Assembly: GCA_905183005.1 (NCBI GenBank)
Contig: CAJJDO010000138.1
Location: forward strand, 62,001-126,000
DNA from: Paramecium pentaurelia
Taxonomy: Eukaryota; Ciliophora; Oligohymenophorea; Peniculida; Parameciidae
Direction of reading: 5' to 3'
DNA length: 64,000 bases
Shown here one piece after another: positions 1-15,827 of this stretch (position 1 is the stretch's first letter; each line of letters starts with the position of its first letter). The translations under genes were made by a program, and so were the position numbers. Below the pieces are notes generated by a model. That model had not been told where the DNA came from and did not search any database. It was given only the letters and a program-made list of their open reading frames with translations.

Positions 1-3000
1 CAATCTTCTATACAAATACGTAATTTATTTTTATTATAATAGTCCTGCAATTAATGTTGCACCATCATTTAATTAAGTTCTTAATATTAAAACCACAGAA
101 GACAATTTAGATTGCTAAGATTTCTTATAATTATCTACTACTATTTTTGTTGTTGATTGTTAACTTAAAGATAATAAGTTCTTCTTATTTATCAACGGAA
201 CTGATGAAAAACGAATAATTACTATTGAAAATACTTTAATGAAAAGAGCTTTAGGATAATATAGAATCAAGGATGATTAGTATGTTGTAAGAGTTTCTTT
301 ATCTATCACAAACGAAGGATAATTAGCTTAAAATTCATTTGTTGAATTGTTTTAACTTTAAGCCGATGGGTTAGCTAGTAAAGGAACATTAGATAAAGGT
401 GTTTTATCTAAAATATCTGGAAAATAAATAGATGAATTGAATATTATTGATTTCAATATTGGATTAAATGGATAAATTTATTTATTAGATGCTAAGTTAG
501 GAATTTTTGTTGTTTATTTTGATACTGATTGGAAATTTTCTAAAGCAATGAATTTAAATTTTGGCTAATTTTTTGCATTTGATAGAGCTATACTTAGTAA
601 TAACTAGGAAATTTTTGTAATAAAAGGTTTTAATTTCTATGGAGTGATTAATTAAGAAGGAATTATTATTAAAATATAAGATCTTCCTTTTGCTAGTGTG
701 TCATATCCTTAATCTATTAGATTAAGTGGAAAATATGTGTTTACAAAGAATTAAGGAAATCTTTACATATACCACTTTGATGATAATAATAGTAGTCTTA
801 TTGATATTGTAAATTTGTCTAATGGAGCAGGAATCATAAATCCAAATAGTTAAGAAATTGTAACTGTTTCATTAACATCTTCATCTGCTTGGACCTTTAG
901 TTTGGGATAATTAAAATTCAATGGAAATGCATAAGCAAGTACTAATTTCAAAGCTGTGACAATTTAAGCCAAATCTTAACATAACTAACTCTGTTATTCT
1001 AGACTTTATTATCTAGTAATAGCAAGTAATAGTGAGACTATTTATAAGAAGGATGATACTGAAACACCTTTCCCTAATATTTTAGATGAGAATGATGAAT
1101 AAATTAAGTTAGGAAATTTAGTATCAGGTCCTAATTTGATTTATGAAATTGTTCAACCAAAATTACCAATTGAATTAAATAAAAATCAATTTTTAAGTGT
1201 AAATGCAGAACCAGATTTAGATGTATTTGCTCAAATTGCACATTAAAGAACAATTCAAGTAAATAAATGGTTAAAGAAACCATTATATTAGGCATCATTA
1301 GTTGGCAACAATTAAGAAACCTTATTCTAAGTTTTCTAATAAGAAGATAAGAAAGTTTTAATTTAAACTTGTGAATTGGTTGATCATGTAAAATATGAGT
1401 GTAAAGATATAGGAAATTTGTAAGTTTAGGTATAATTATCTGATTAAATTTTCGATATTTGGTAAGACTCTGAAAATATAGTTCATTTCATTATATTGGA
1501 TACATCATTTATAATTAAATTCTATAAAATTACACTTTTTACAACTATTGAATATGGAAAAATTAAATTAAATGAAAATGAAGAGAAAGATGAATTAAAA
1601 GTAGTAGCATTCTAGAATCAAGGAGAATTTCTATTTGTAATATAGGAAAGTGGAGTATTATCATCATATTCTACTGAGAAGTTTACATTAATAAATTAAA
1701 TTACAGGAGAAAACTTGATTGGATTTTAAGGAGACTGGAAACCTATTAAATTATATGGAAATAGAGTGTTAAGATAAAATGTTATATTTGTTCAAAATGA
1801 AAATAATGTTGTGATTATCAATTATAGCAATTAAGAATTTATATATGGATCCAAGATGGACTACACAAAAGACAACTAATTATACATAGCTTAATCAACT
1901 AATTCATTCTTCTTTGTTAATAACCAAGAATTGAGTGAATACAATTATGAAAATATTAACTCTGTTTTCAAATAGAAGACTGTACAATTATATGGATATT
2001 AAATTACAATGCCTTTAAGTGTTTCTTCTCATATTAAAACAGGTATTTTAGTAATCAGAACTACAAAAGATGATAATGTATATTTGAATATTTTCAAACC
2101 AGATCAATTACAACATGACACATTTTATTTGGCTGTTAAAATTAATTGTAAGGTAGAGGATACATTTAAATTATCTGCAAGTGGATCAGATCCAAAAGGA
2201 TCAGCATATATAATTGCATTAGCTAATAGTGAGGCAGTTTAATAATTAGAATATATTGTACTTGATCCAGAATTGATTCTTATTCCTAACAAATAGAAAC
2301 AAAAATATATTACTGACTATGAAATTTCTATTAATGTTAAGAATGCTGATTCAAAAAATAACAATATAGTTCCATTTACTTAAAAGGTCAAAGTAATCAA
2401 CACATTCACTAATTTAATTGTTGATGATACAAAGGCAACTTAATAAATTGAAATTGAAGCTAAATTAAATTCAACTACTATTGGTTTATCAAATGGATGG
2501 ATTAGTGGATAGTAGGCTTATTGTACATTAAAATAAGAAAAAACTAATGATATTGTCTTATAATCATATCTCTAAGAGACTTAAAATATGGCACTTAAGA
2601 ATTATTAATTCAAAGATGCTTCAGCTTTCTAAAAGAATGTTGTATTTTAAGCAATGAATAATATACTTTTAATGAAAGACAACAAATTAGTTGAAAGTGT
2701 ACCACTTTTTAAAGATGATTTACCTAAAGAATATGATTGTTTCAGATTAACAACTTTTGATAAATCTATTTATTCACTTTGTAATAATGGTGTAGAAGAT
2801 TAAATATAAGTAGCTAGTTGTGATGATAAATAAAAATGTTAAAGAGAGAATGCTTATATTTCAGCTCCATTTGCAACTTAAATTGTTGCTTTAGCTTAAG
2901 ATGTTGTTGTTATTCTTCATACAGATTCATTAAATCCTGAAAATTATGATGGATATATTACGATTCAAAAATTAGTATAAATTGATGGAATTTGGTCATC

Positions 3001-4019
3001 TAATATATTATTAACTATTGATTATGATTTCATTCAATAAAAAATGGGAGCATAAGCACCTAAATAATTTAGACCATCTTCATTTTCACATTCATTAACT
3101 CATTCAGATGAGGAATCACTTTCAGTTTAATTCATTATTTCTGATAGTGTGAATGGTTTAGTTTTTATTGATTTCAGTATTTAAAAGAATACATTTGAAC
3201 CAAAATATTTATTTATGGAATATTTATTACTTAAAAATTGGTTGAATGAGCATAAATAATATGCTAATGATAATACACATTATTATTCTAATAAAATCAT
3301 TGAAGAATCTAATAAAGATAAAATCAAGAGCATCACATTAGTAGTTATTACTGATAACTCATCATCTTATGTTTTCAATCTTTAATTTGCAATTTTAGAC
3401 AATTAATCAAATAAGTTGACATAAGAAACTAATGTTAAAGTAGCTTTGAATAGATATGGAACATGGAAAGCATTGAATACTGTTGCTGCTAATAAATAAT
3501 CTGTTGTTGTAGCCTATATGCATAATTCAAAAGTTATTGTTGGTGTTTATCACATTAAAGAAAATGCTGTATCTGTCATAAATGGCTCATTTTCATTTAC
3601 TACACAAGGAGTTCAAAAACTAGAACCAGTTGATTTCCTTCTTTATTTACAAGTAAATTTTATTTATATTTTAGGATTCCTCTTTGATATCAAGCAAAGT
3701 CACTAAGGGTTTATATCAATATGAAATCAGATAGGATATTAGTCTAAGATTTGGAGAGAGTGCCAAACTTGAAAATTAAACCTTAACCTTAACCTTTTCT
3801 AATGATTACAGATAAGTCTCTAAATAAATTAAATTGAGTATTAAACCAGATAATGGTGGAGATGATGGAGAGACAAGTTCTAAAGCCTGGTGGATAACTC
3901 TAATTGTTGTTGGAGCTGCACTTGTGTTAGGTATACTTGGATTTTTCTTCTACAAAAAAAGAAAGGATTAAGAAGAGGATTAAGAAGATTAGGACACTGG
4001 ATATGCACCTCTAAATTGA
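1..4019 (+). CDS. large type I membrane protein, 5' partial (cluster family)
   Basis: Coding runs in from the left edge, so the start and signal peptide are missing. About 1,320 residues are visible, with introns at 20-42 and 3653-3674 and the stop TGA at 4017. The ectodomain has propeller-like hydrophobic/Asp repeats such as GQIYLLDAKLGIFVV. An acidic linker and the segment AWWITLIVVGAALVLGILGF form a single transmembrane helix, followed by FYKKRK and a short acidic tail. The N-terminal stretch NVAPSF...FVVDC matches the genes at 26539-31152 and 37488-42022, as do the intron upstream of the membrane segment and the WWITLIV helix. The family is not one I can name. A surface receptor or adhesin role is only inference. 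It ends 26 bp from the convergent RCC1 gene. Confidence 0.8.
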
Positions 4020-4045
4020 GTTATACATTAAAAAAATTATCAAAT

Positions 4046-7000
4046 TCAATCAATTTATTTTTTGGATTAAATTGACTTTGATACCATTGTTGGGGATCTT
4101 TTTAATTAAATTGTTGGAGCTCTTTTAATTTATCTTGCTTTATATGCAGCTGCACTTCTGGCATCACTCATTATAGATTATAATCTGATTTTAAAATCTG
4201 AATGATAATTTTTCATTAATCTAATCCATTCCTTATGTGTTAATTCTATTTATAATTTTGGTTATTCTATTTGACTTAGATAAACAACTAATTTATAAGT
4301 AAGCATTTGGAATGGATAATTATCAGATGAAAATGATTTAATTTTATCGAAAATATTCTCTTTAGACAAAGAACCATTTAATCGAACTAATATATAATAG
4401 ATGCAATTTTACTTCTTTTCATATTGATTTCTCTTTTTTCTATCATCATTCTAAATTCTTATTCTTCCTTTTATTTCATCTATTTAATTTCATCAGATGA
4501 TAATTTTGACATAATTTTCATTCTTTCATTTGCAATAAGGACTTTGTTCTTTTATTTAAAATCTAGAAGTGCTTAGAAATACTAATTCTTAATATAATAA
4601 ATATTACATTCATACATTATTAGATGTGATTCTTAATTTATAATTTCTAATAATTTTATAAAATTTCTAATTTTAATTTAGATTCTTCTAAATTAATTTT
4701 ATCTAAAACATTTAAAAGTTAAATTTCTTAATAGTCAAATCTTATTCTAAAATTTTATGGAATTACAATATTTTCAACATATTTTGTATAAGGAAATAGT
4801 ACATTATTATAATTTAATTTTATTTCCTTCTCTTTTTACTCATCTTCATTAATAATTTTATTGGGTATTTTCTTAAGTAGATTATATCTTAACATATCAA
4901 TTTTTAATTTTGGTTTTTTATACAATACAATTTCTTTTAAGAGAGCTTTTTGAGATTTTATAGGATATGATAATTATTTCATTATTTATATTTATTTTTC
5001 ATTTAGAATTTGTAATTGATTTAGTTTTTATTCTTCTTTCTCTTTATCAATAATTATACCTTTAAATTCTTATCTCATATATTCATCCCATTTATAATTT
5101 AAATAACTTAATTAAATTTTCATCATCTGATTAAAATATCTACAAAATTATTATATATTTTTAGTAGCCTTAATCATTACATTAAGATTTGTTCGAACTT
5201 TTAGAAAAATTGATGATTTTAAATAATTTAGATTAATTTTTCTAAAAATGATTCTTTTCTTTTTGATTCGAATTGACATTCTTATTCTAAAAATAAAAGA
5301 TAATAATATTTTCCTTGATTTAGATCCTAACTTGTTATTGATTACTTTAATAATATTTCTTTTTCGAATAGCTTTTTGTATAATTTTTGCTTTATTATTA
5401 GCTTAGAACATTAATTTCTTTTTTTGTAATCCTCTTTCACCTGCTTCTTGAAACATTTAACAAAAACTTTCAAAATTTAAATATTTTAATAATGCATATA
5501 ATGCATATTATCTTGCTATTTCTTTTTTAATTTCGACTCTTTTTTTAATTTAAAAATCTTATTGATTTTCATGTGTTTCACCTTGAATCCCTTCCAATTT
5601 TGTTTTCAATTTTTCTTCCTTTCTCAAAACAGTATATTAAGCCTTAATATTTTTTTCAACTGCTTGTAATCTATTGGATTCAATTTGTTCTTCTTTTGAT
5701 ATTTATTCGAGTTTTGTCATTTAAAATTTAGTTTTAAGAAAATTAATTTTATTCTCTTTAATTTTTTTTTTTTTTTAATATTATTTCCATCTATCTTTAC
5801 TGATATCAGCAAGTTCTTTTCTTACATTTGATAATAAATGAGGATCAAGTCTATCAAATTTATCATTATATTTAATTTCTTTTGGTTCTGTCCTTTATTT
5901 AATTTTAATTGTTTATTAATTAATGATACGTTCATTTTAAGGTTTTTCACTTAATTAATCATCCAACAATTACATTAATATTTAATCTTCACTATTTTAC
6001 TTAACTAATTAGATATATCTGTATTTCAATTCATCATCATCTGTTCTAATAAGATTTTCGAGATTTACATCTTCATCAATGGATGCTTTAGTATATTACA
6101 AATGAGGTAAAATTGGTAAATAGAGTGGATTACTGTGTTCAAGTTTAGTTAATTTATTTTAAATTTTATCAAAAGAAATGGGGGACTTCAGAGATTTATA
6201 AGGGGAACTATAATTATTAATTAAGGAATGAGAATGATGAGTAGTATTAAAAGTATGTTTGTAATGAGGAGAATCTAAATGTAATTACATTTAATGTATT
6301 AATTCATTAGCCTTATCAAATTCTGTATCATCTTAAATAAGATTTTTTGTTTGAATTGGAGTGAGCATAGATGATAAGGTTTACCTATTTCTTCTTTCAG
6401 TAAAATCTCTAATAAGATTAGCTTCCTCAAGGAAACATTTCTTTTATTGTATAGTAAATGAATCCAAATTTAGATTAGGCAATTTCTGTAAACGATCTGC
6501 TGGTATAATTAAAACTGTACAAAATGGGCCCATTGCTACATCAATAATTTTTATTCCAGCCAATTAAAATAATGTAGGTGTGAGAATCTCCTCTTCTAAT
6601 TAAGCTAAACAATTTTTATGATTTAAACCCCATACATACAATTGACCAATCATATCCAAAGCACCAAAATGCTCATCACCTGCAACTACTTTAACAAAAG
6701 ATTTATTCTTTTATATTAATTTAGTTGGAATAGTTGCTTTCAATAATTCCATTTTAAAAGGACCCTTTCCCCATCCATAGATATCACCTTTAACATCCAA
6801 AGCTATACTATAATTTAACCCACATGCACATTATATAATTCTATTCTAGAAGGTATCAATAACTTTAGGATAGTTTTATTCTGTTTATTCAAAACTCATG
6901 TAACCTAATTTGCCATCTATATATTAACCCCAACTCCATACTCTTCCATCAACATCCCAAGCCAATGCATGATTTTAATTGCAAGCTATACCCACAAACT

Positions 7001-7687
7001 TTTATGCAATTATATGTGGTTGCTATGAGATAATATCTAAATGCTCTTTACTCAAAATATATAATATGTTATTGTTTGATTGTAATTGTAAGATTTCTTC
7101 ATTGATAAAAGAGACTGATTGTTATTTTAAAATGTATGTGATATCAGAACAATTAAATTCATACCTTCTATCAAGTGACTTTGTGAATTCAATCTTCTTT
7201 GGTTTAATGTAATCTCCTAAATTTAGTTCCTCATACTTGCCCCAAATGTATAATTGATTTTTTATTGTAAGTACTGATACAAAATTTTATGATGCAGTCA
7301 TTAATTTAATTTTATTGTCTAACACTTATGATATGTTTACTGGATACATAAGGCTACTCATTCGGATTCCTAATTATCCTTCTTATGATGATCCAAATGC
7401 CCATAATTCAGATTTGTCTAATTGAAGAATTATCAAATACTATCAAGTAAGAATATAATATTTTGGCAACAAACCACTTTAATAAATGTTAGCTATTGTT
7501 CTCCACCTTTATTCTATTTCTTTGGATCACTAGAAAATACATTTTCTGGGAAACATACTCTTGTTAATCTAAAACTTTTTTAGATAATTGTACATCTGTT
7601 ATTGATTTCGAAGACTTTCAGTTTGCAAATTGGCAAGTGTCTTACCAAAATAAAGCACTAATCAAATAAAACAAAATATTATACCAT
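4046..7687 (-). CDS. RCC1-repeat protein with coiled-coil/IQ-like tail
   Basis: Read on the minus strand from ATG 7687 to TGA 4046, with three introns of 23, 26 and 26 nt, giving about 1,188 residues. The N-terminal ~380 residues contain RCC1 propeller blades, seen in motifs such as ELWAFGSSQEGQLG, RVWSWGQ, YGWGKGP and YVWGLNH, each a W-G blade followed by a G-x-x-H/Y-type turn. The remaining two thirds is highly charged: a coiled coil around EEQIESNRLQAVEKN, then basic helices resembling IQ repeats (AIRKRNIIKV, RIRMSIRIKKKRI), then a basic tail ending SKKQID. RCC1 propellers bind small GTPases or chromatin; the partner here is unknown. The last two introns matter: without them the frame appears to stop at TGA 4518. 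Part of the 5' half is repeated after the N at 7916. Confidence 0.8.
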
Positions 7688-7915
7688 GGGTCATTATTTT
7701 ATATTATTAAAAATAGATAAATAATACGATAGAACTAAAGAATAAAGCAAAGGATTCATGGATAAATGAATTATTTATTGTGTATTCATATGGATTTTCA
7801 ATAAATCATTAGATCCTTATTGATTATAATGTCTGTTTAGTTTTCAATAATTGATTAGAATTATATAAAGGTATCTAAAATATTAATTTGTATCCTGATC
7901 ACTTTGTAATATGTA
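6906..7915. repeat. direct repeat 1, first copy
   Basis: This 1,010-bp stretch appears perfectly identical to 7917-8926, and the two are separated by a single ambiguous base. It holds the 5' 782 bp of the RCC1 gene plus its upstream flank. Perfect identity and the single N point to two overlapping contigs joined without merging rather than a biological duplication. Confidence 0.9.
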
Positions 7916-7916
7916 N
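7916..7916. other. ambiguous base N at a contig join
   Basis: One of only two N positions noticed in the window. The sequence after it restarts 1,010 bp back, so it marks a join, not a simple miscall. Confidence 0.9.
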
Positions 7917-8698
7917 TAATTTGCCATCTATATATTAACCCCAACTCCATACTCTTCCATCAACATCCCAAGCCAATGCATGATTTTAATTGCAAGCTAT
8001 ACCCACAAACTTTTATGCAATTATATGTGGTTGCTATGAGATAATATCTAAATGCTCTTTACTCAAAATATATAATATGTTATTGTTTGATTGTAATTGT
8101 AAGATTTCTTCATTGATAAAAGAGACTGATTGTTATTTTAAAATGTATGTGATATCAGAACAATTAAATTCATACCTTCTATCAAGTGACTTTGTGAATT
8201 CAATCTTCTTTGGTTTAATGTAATCTCCTAAATTTAGTTCCTCATACTTGCCCCAAATGTATAATTGATTTTTTATTGTAAGTACTGATACAAAATTTTA
8301 TGATGCAGTCATTAATTTAATTTTATTGTCTAACACTTATGATATGTTTACTGGATACATAAGGCTACTCATTCGGATTCCTAATTATCCTTCTTATGAT
8401 GATCCAAATGCCCATAATTCAGATTTGTCTAATTGAAGAATTATCAAATACTATCAAGTAAGAATATAATATTTTGGCAACAAACCACTTTAATAAATGT
8501 TAGCTATTGTTCTCCACCTTTATTCTATTTCTTTGGATCACTAGAAAATACATTTTCTGGGAAACATACTCTTGTTAATCTAAAACTTTTTTAGATAATT
8601 GTACATCTGTTATTGATTTCGAAGACTTTCAGTTTGCAAATTGGCAAGTGTCTTACCAAAATAAAGCACTAATCAAATAAAACAAAATATTATACCAT
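7917..8698 (-). pseudogene. duplicated 5' fragment of the RCC1 gene (assembly copy)
   Basis: Starts at an ATG (8696-8698) equivalent to the RCC1 start at 7687 and encodes the same first ~250 residues, including the same 23-nt intron, then is cut off at the N. If the repeat is collapsed this fragment disappears. It should not be counted as a gene. Confidence 0.8.
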
Positions 8699-8926
8699 GG
8701 GTCATTATTTTATATTATTAAAAATAGATAAATAATACGATAGAACTAAAGAATAAAGCAAAGGATTCATGGATAAATGAATTATTTATTGTGTATTCAT
8801 ATGGATTTTCAATAAATCATTAGATCCTTATTGATTATAATGTCTGTTTAGTTTTCAATAATTGATTAGAATTATATAAAGGTATCTAAAATATTAATTT
8901 GTATCCTGATCACTTTGTAATATGTA
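7917..8926. repeat. direct repeat 1, second copy
   Basis: Copy of 6906-7915 at an offset of 1,011. Unique sequence resumes at 8927, which is probably the true upstream flank of the RCC1 gene. Confidence 0.9.
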
Positions 8927-9018
8927 TTAGAGATTTTAAAATATTCTCTACTTAGATAAATAAAAATTAATTGAAAACACAATAAGAGAACATTTGTTGA
9001 AAATAGAAAAATCAAATA

Positions 9019-9192
9019 ATGAAGATTGCACTAGAATTTTCTCTTTAAAGGAATGCAAAGAAGTATTCTGATCTAAAAGTTCACTCTTTATTAATGGTAG
9101 GACAATATTATGGATTTCTATATTTTGATTTCAATAAATTCTAAGTAATAACTCATTTTGCTTAATGTAAAAATGAATTATTATAGATATGA
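9019..9192 (+). CDS. small hypothetical ORF
   Basis: In ciliate code an ATG at 9019 opens 57 residues (MKIALEFSLQRNAKKYSDL...) to TGA 9190. A possible 20-nt intron near its end would extend it by some 60 residues, but that would run antisense into the neighbouring B-box gene. The rest of 8927-9340 is AT-rich with nothing recognisable. The ORF could be chance. Confidence 0.25.
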
Positions 9193-9340
9193 TATTATAA
9201 AAATAAATTAATCATAATAAAAATGAATTTTCACATTTATAGTAAATCCTAAAAAGTAATTTTTAGAGTATGATTAATTAGTTGCATAATAATAAAATCT
9301 TAAGTATGTTTAGATAATTATTAATAATAATAAATTTTGT

Positions 9341-11314
<1,974 letters not shown>

Positions 11315-11425
11315 TAATTTAATAACTTTATAATAATAATCTTCATTATTTTTTTTCATCAACTACAGCCTTCCTCTTTAACTTAAGTACTTCTTCTTTT
11401 GTAATCTATTATTTTCTATCATATT

Positions 11426-14400
11426 TCATACTTCCTTTAAATCTTGAGGTCTTACTTACTTTTGACAAAGTGGGCAAATAGGCTCAATTTCAAGTATTCT
11501 CCTAAAGTATTAGATATTAGCAGGAAATTTGCATTCAGGACAGAAACAACATTGTTCAGCTACTATATGTCTAAAATTGATTATCTATTTAATTACTTTG
11601 CTGATGCAATACAAAATGGTATATTATTTGAACATTTTGGACAATCTAAACAAAATTCAGATACAAATTCCTATACTTTTTAGATATATTTATACTCCAC
11701 AAAATGGACAAGGTGTTTTCTTATCTGGAATTTCTTCCTTTATTGGTTTTCTTGCAATATTTTCTATTTTTGTTTTAAATTTCTCATTAATCTAAGATCT
11801 ATATTCTTATTTCATTAACGTAATAGCCCATTAATATGCTAATGATCTATAATTAAATTCAAATAATTACTTATAATTAGCTTTTGTGGCTTCTATTACA
11901 GCCATTGTTAAGATATTTGTTGCACCATTAGGAAATTAACTAATACTTTTACATACTCTATCTAATAATTTTGCTAAATCTTCATGTTCTTCTAATTTCA
12001 TAATCTTTTTAACTAATGTATATGAATGTAAAGTCATCAATTTTTAATATAAATCAAATGGTATCTAATTTCCACTAGATTTCAAGTCATCACAAGTTTC
12101 ATATAAAAATTGATGAGCTTCTTTATATTTACCACATTCCTATTCTGATGCTGCAATAGTAATTGCAATCCTTCCAACTGCTTATAAATTACCAATAGCT
12201 TTTTATAATTTCAATGAATAAATGGGATCCTTAGGAATGTCATCAGTATCTCCATTAATATAATCTGATAAATTTTATATTAGATTATCCTATTTATTAC
12301 GTGCAACTAAATCTATCATATCATTAATAAACTCTTCTCCTGCTTATTAATATAATCTTAAAGCTTTTAGTGGATCCTATGCTTTCTCATAATGAAATGC
12401 AGCTTTATCTAATTAATTTTTGCCTTCAAAATATTAAGCAACTTATAAACGTTCTTCTAATGAAAATGCCTTCATATGTTCTACATAAGAATCCATTTCA
12501 TTGAAGTTTTAAGCCAAAGCAAACGCCTACTCTTTTTTCTCTGCCAAAATCAAGAATTCAACAGCTTCTGCTTTAGATCCTCTTCTTTCACAATATTATG
12601 CAACCATTAATGCAAGTGTCACAGTTTTACATTTATTACGTAATATGAATTTTGCTCTTTCTATATTATTTAATTAATTTAAATTTAACCTAACAACATT
12701 TTCCCAATCTTCAGCTTTCTCATAAACATTCTCTGCTTCTTTAAAGGCTCCTTCACTCTCTTTTGCCTTTGCATATAAAATCAACAACTTTGGAGATTTC
12801 ACTTTATTCATTAAAGGTGCAGCCTATTTGAACATCTTTTATGTGATATAAATAGTAGCTGCCTTCTCTATACAACCTGCTTATTCATAAAGTTCAGCAG
12901 CTTCAACTTGAAATTTCATATTCTCACACACTAATGCAATTTCCTATAAAATTAAATGATCTGAAATTTGTCTTGAAAGACTTGATCCTCTTAAAATATC
13001 ACCCATTTTTATTGAACAACGAGCAATACCAGCAACACATTATTAATTATGAATCTCAACTGTTTTAGAATCATGAAGTTTCTCATCCAACATAGCCATC
13101 TCATACATTTTAACTGCTTCTGGATTATTTCCTTATGTTTCTATTTAGATTCCTAGTCTTTTGCATATGAATGGTTCTTATTCTGGTGCTATTTTCTTAG
13201 CTAAAGATAAAGCATTCACATAATCTTAGATATCACTTCTTAATTCTAAAGCTCCTAATCTATAAGATGATTTTAAGAATAGATCTTATGCTAAATCATG
13301 TTATCCCAAAATCATGGCTACATATGCAAATAATAAAGTCTTTTCAGTTTCATGCTTAAAACTTTATATCATCATAACCATAGATATATTGTTGGCAGAT
13401 TGAAATGCTTTTTAAGCAACATCAAATTCTAGATTTTCCAAACATCTTCTACCAAAAGTATCAAATAATTTTAGATTCTTTAAATTCACAGCTGCTTTAT
13501 GTGCATTAGCAAATTTAAATAGAGCTAGATTTTATAAAAAATATCTAAAATGACCATCAATTGTATCACTGGATCCTTTGTATTAAGTCAAATAAGAATG
13601 ACTAAGTAATGGTTAACCTATAACATTTCTTGTCATTGTAAAACATTTTAAAGTACCATTTGTTAAACTTAAGACTTAAACTCCTTTTTCTATTTTAGTT
13701 ACTGATGGATCTGTTGGCTTATGTAAATCTTCAATAGACAAATATTCAAATACTGGATGTACCATTTCTTATTTTAAATTATTTTTATTAACTATATAAG
13801 TAGTAAGTTGATTATCTTCTTATGTCACAAATAAATTAGGATCCTATTGATCCCAAATGATTCTCTCTGTTTTTTCTGGATAAACAGATATTTAAGTCAA
13901 TATTTCAAGAGATGTTTCAAATAAAAAGCCTTAACCTTTATTATTAATGCAAATGGATCTTGTTCCACTAAGATTTGGAAAGATTTTGGTTAAATTGTAA
14001 TCATTTTTGAATTCAATAATAAATTATTTTTCAAGGACATTATAGACTCTGATTTTAGATTAAGAATCTAATAAAAATAGAAAATGTCTAGTTAATCCAA
14101 TATGTAAGATAGGTTTTTCTTAATCATTAGCAGGGAATTATCTATTTAATTATAATAGATAGATTACTATTTAATAAAATCACCTGCTTGTTCAATTTTA
14201 TGGAATGTACAAACATTATTACTTAAGATAGCAGCAAATTCATTATTTAAAATGATTTAATTTACATATCCTAAATAATCCATTTTCAAAATAATAGATG
14301 ATGGAGAAGTATCATCTTTTTTACTTTTTAATTCCAAATAGTTATAATAATAAACCATATTATTGAGACCAGCAGCAAAATATTTCATACTCATAGAAAT

Positions 14401-15742
14401 TTAATTAGGTTCATTCTCTAAAAAAAGAGTAGCTTTTTCTGTTAATGATTAGTCTTAAGTTGAATAGATTTTGATTTGTGTAAATGATTATTGTAATGCA
14501 ATCATAGATTTATAAGTAGCTGTTAATGTTGGTATTGATGTTTAGTATCCAAATAAATTCCCTTTTTCAGTTGAGACAATTAAGATTAATCCATTTGAAC
14601 TCCAAGCCCTTTATAGATATAATATAAATATTACATTTTAGATACACGACCACAATCATTTGGTAATTTAATTTATTCTGCAGTTATTTCTTCCCAAGAT
14701 TGAAGATTAACCATTTTAATAAAACCATCTCCTGCTACTGCCAATTTTTAGAGACTATCATTTGTACAGATAGTATCTACTTACTTCAATAATTTCTTAT
14801 TTCGTACGTCCTCCTCTAATGAAATATACATAGAGTTTACTATTTTCTTTTATGGGAATAGAAACATGGGCAACATAACCTTCACTGAATCCTATAACCA
14901 AATTTCCATCATCAAAGATTGTATAATCAACAATTTTCCCATATTTATTCTCAAATACTAATTCATCAGGCATTTTATGATTCTTTCCTAATTCAAACAT
15001 AATAATTGTTTTTTATTGAATTATAGCTGTTACTGTTCTTTAAACCTATTCCCTTGAATCTGTCTTTGATATAGACCAAAGTACATTTTTAGCTTCAGCT
15101 TTAACAGGAATAGATTCAAATATAGTTTCTGCATTATAATTTGAAACTGTTAAAAATTTATCTTCTCCACTTGTTACTATAATAATATTATTAAAAATAC
15201 ATACTTAAATAACCTTCATTATTCCAATCCCCACTAATAATTCTCTTACTGTGTTTTCCCATTGTAGGTAATTTTTTCGCTTATTTTTTTGTATAAAACA
15301 ATACTCCACCTTTATCTGATCCTATTGCCAATATTCCATGACTTTTAGACCATCTAGCATATGATACTTTTGCTTTGACATTATCTAATTCTATTTGAAT
15401 AAGTGTTGGATTATTTGTAAATGGAGCCCATAAATTAACATAATTGAGACCATCCTTTTTTAATTTTGATTCTTTCATACTTATACAATGCAAATAAATT
15501 CACTATCTTTATCCCATTCTAATTACAATAATTTATTATTTGTTGGTAATTAAATATCCTTTAAACGCTTCCCTCGTCTAATATTATTATCATATTATTT
15601 ACTTATCAATTACATAAACTACTGATCTATCTCCACCACATACTAAAAAATTAAAGTCAAAACTCCATTAAAATATAACTGGCACTTTTCCATTGATATC
15701 ATCTTTATATTCAAAAATTAAATTCTTCTTCTCTTCTGTCAT
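11426..15742 (-). CDS. WDR19: intraflagellar transport protein IFT144 (WDR19)
   Basis: Component of the IFT-A complex, which drives retrograde transport and membrane-protein entry in cilia. About 1,390 residues with at least five introns. The N-terminal WD40 region matches WDR19 blade by blade: RGKRLKDIQLP, LEWDKDSEFICI, VNLWAPFTNNP, GKHSKRIISGDWN, then ELVFENKYGKIVDY and IGFSEGYVAHVS. A long TPR-like helical region follows. The C-terminus carries the family's paired zinc ligands: CLDCPKCSNNIPFC, CPECKFPA and CPLCQKQVRPQDLKEV before TGA 11426. Start ATG 15742 gives the expected short leader. A 32-nt intron at 15455-15486 restores the frame where an apparent frameshift would otherwise lie. Identification is confident from several independent motifs. 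Confidence 0.92.
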
Positions 15743-15827
15743 TTCTAATATTTAAAATATATTAATTTAAAACTCATATAAATTTCAAAATAAAATATCA
15801 GATTTTATTCTACATCAATCTAAAAAA

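Noticed and set aside
3778..3798. Triple CCTTAA resembling a telomere-like repeat
   Set aside because: It is inside coding sequence (Leu-Thr repeats) and does not match ciliate telomere units (CCCCAA/CCCAAA).
4518..4520. Apparent stop of the RCC1 gene
   Set aside because: A 26-nt intron just upstream changes the frame; coding continues with a second intron to TGA 4046.
15455..15493. Apparent frameshift in the IFT144 gene
   Set aside because: A 32-nt GT...AG intron at 15455-15486 restores the frame and gives a better match to WDR19.
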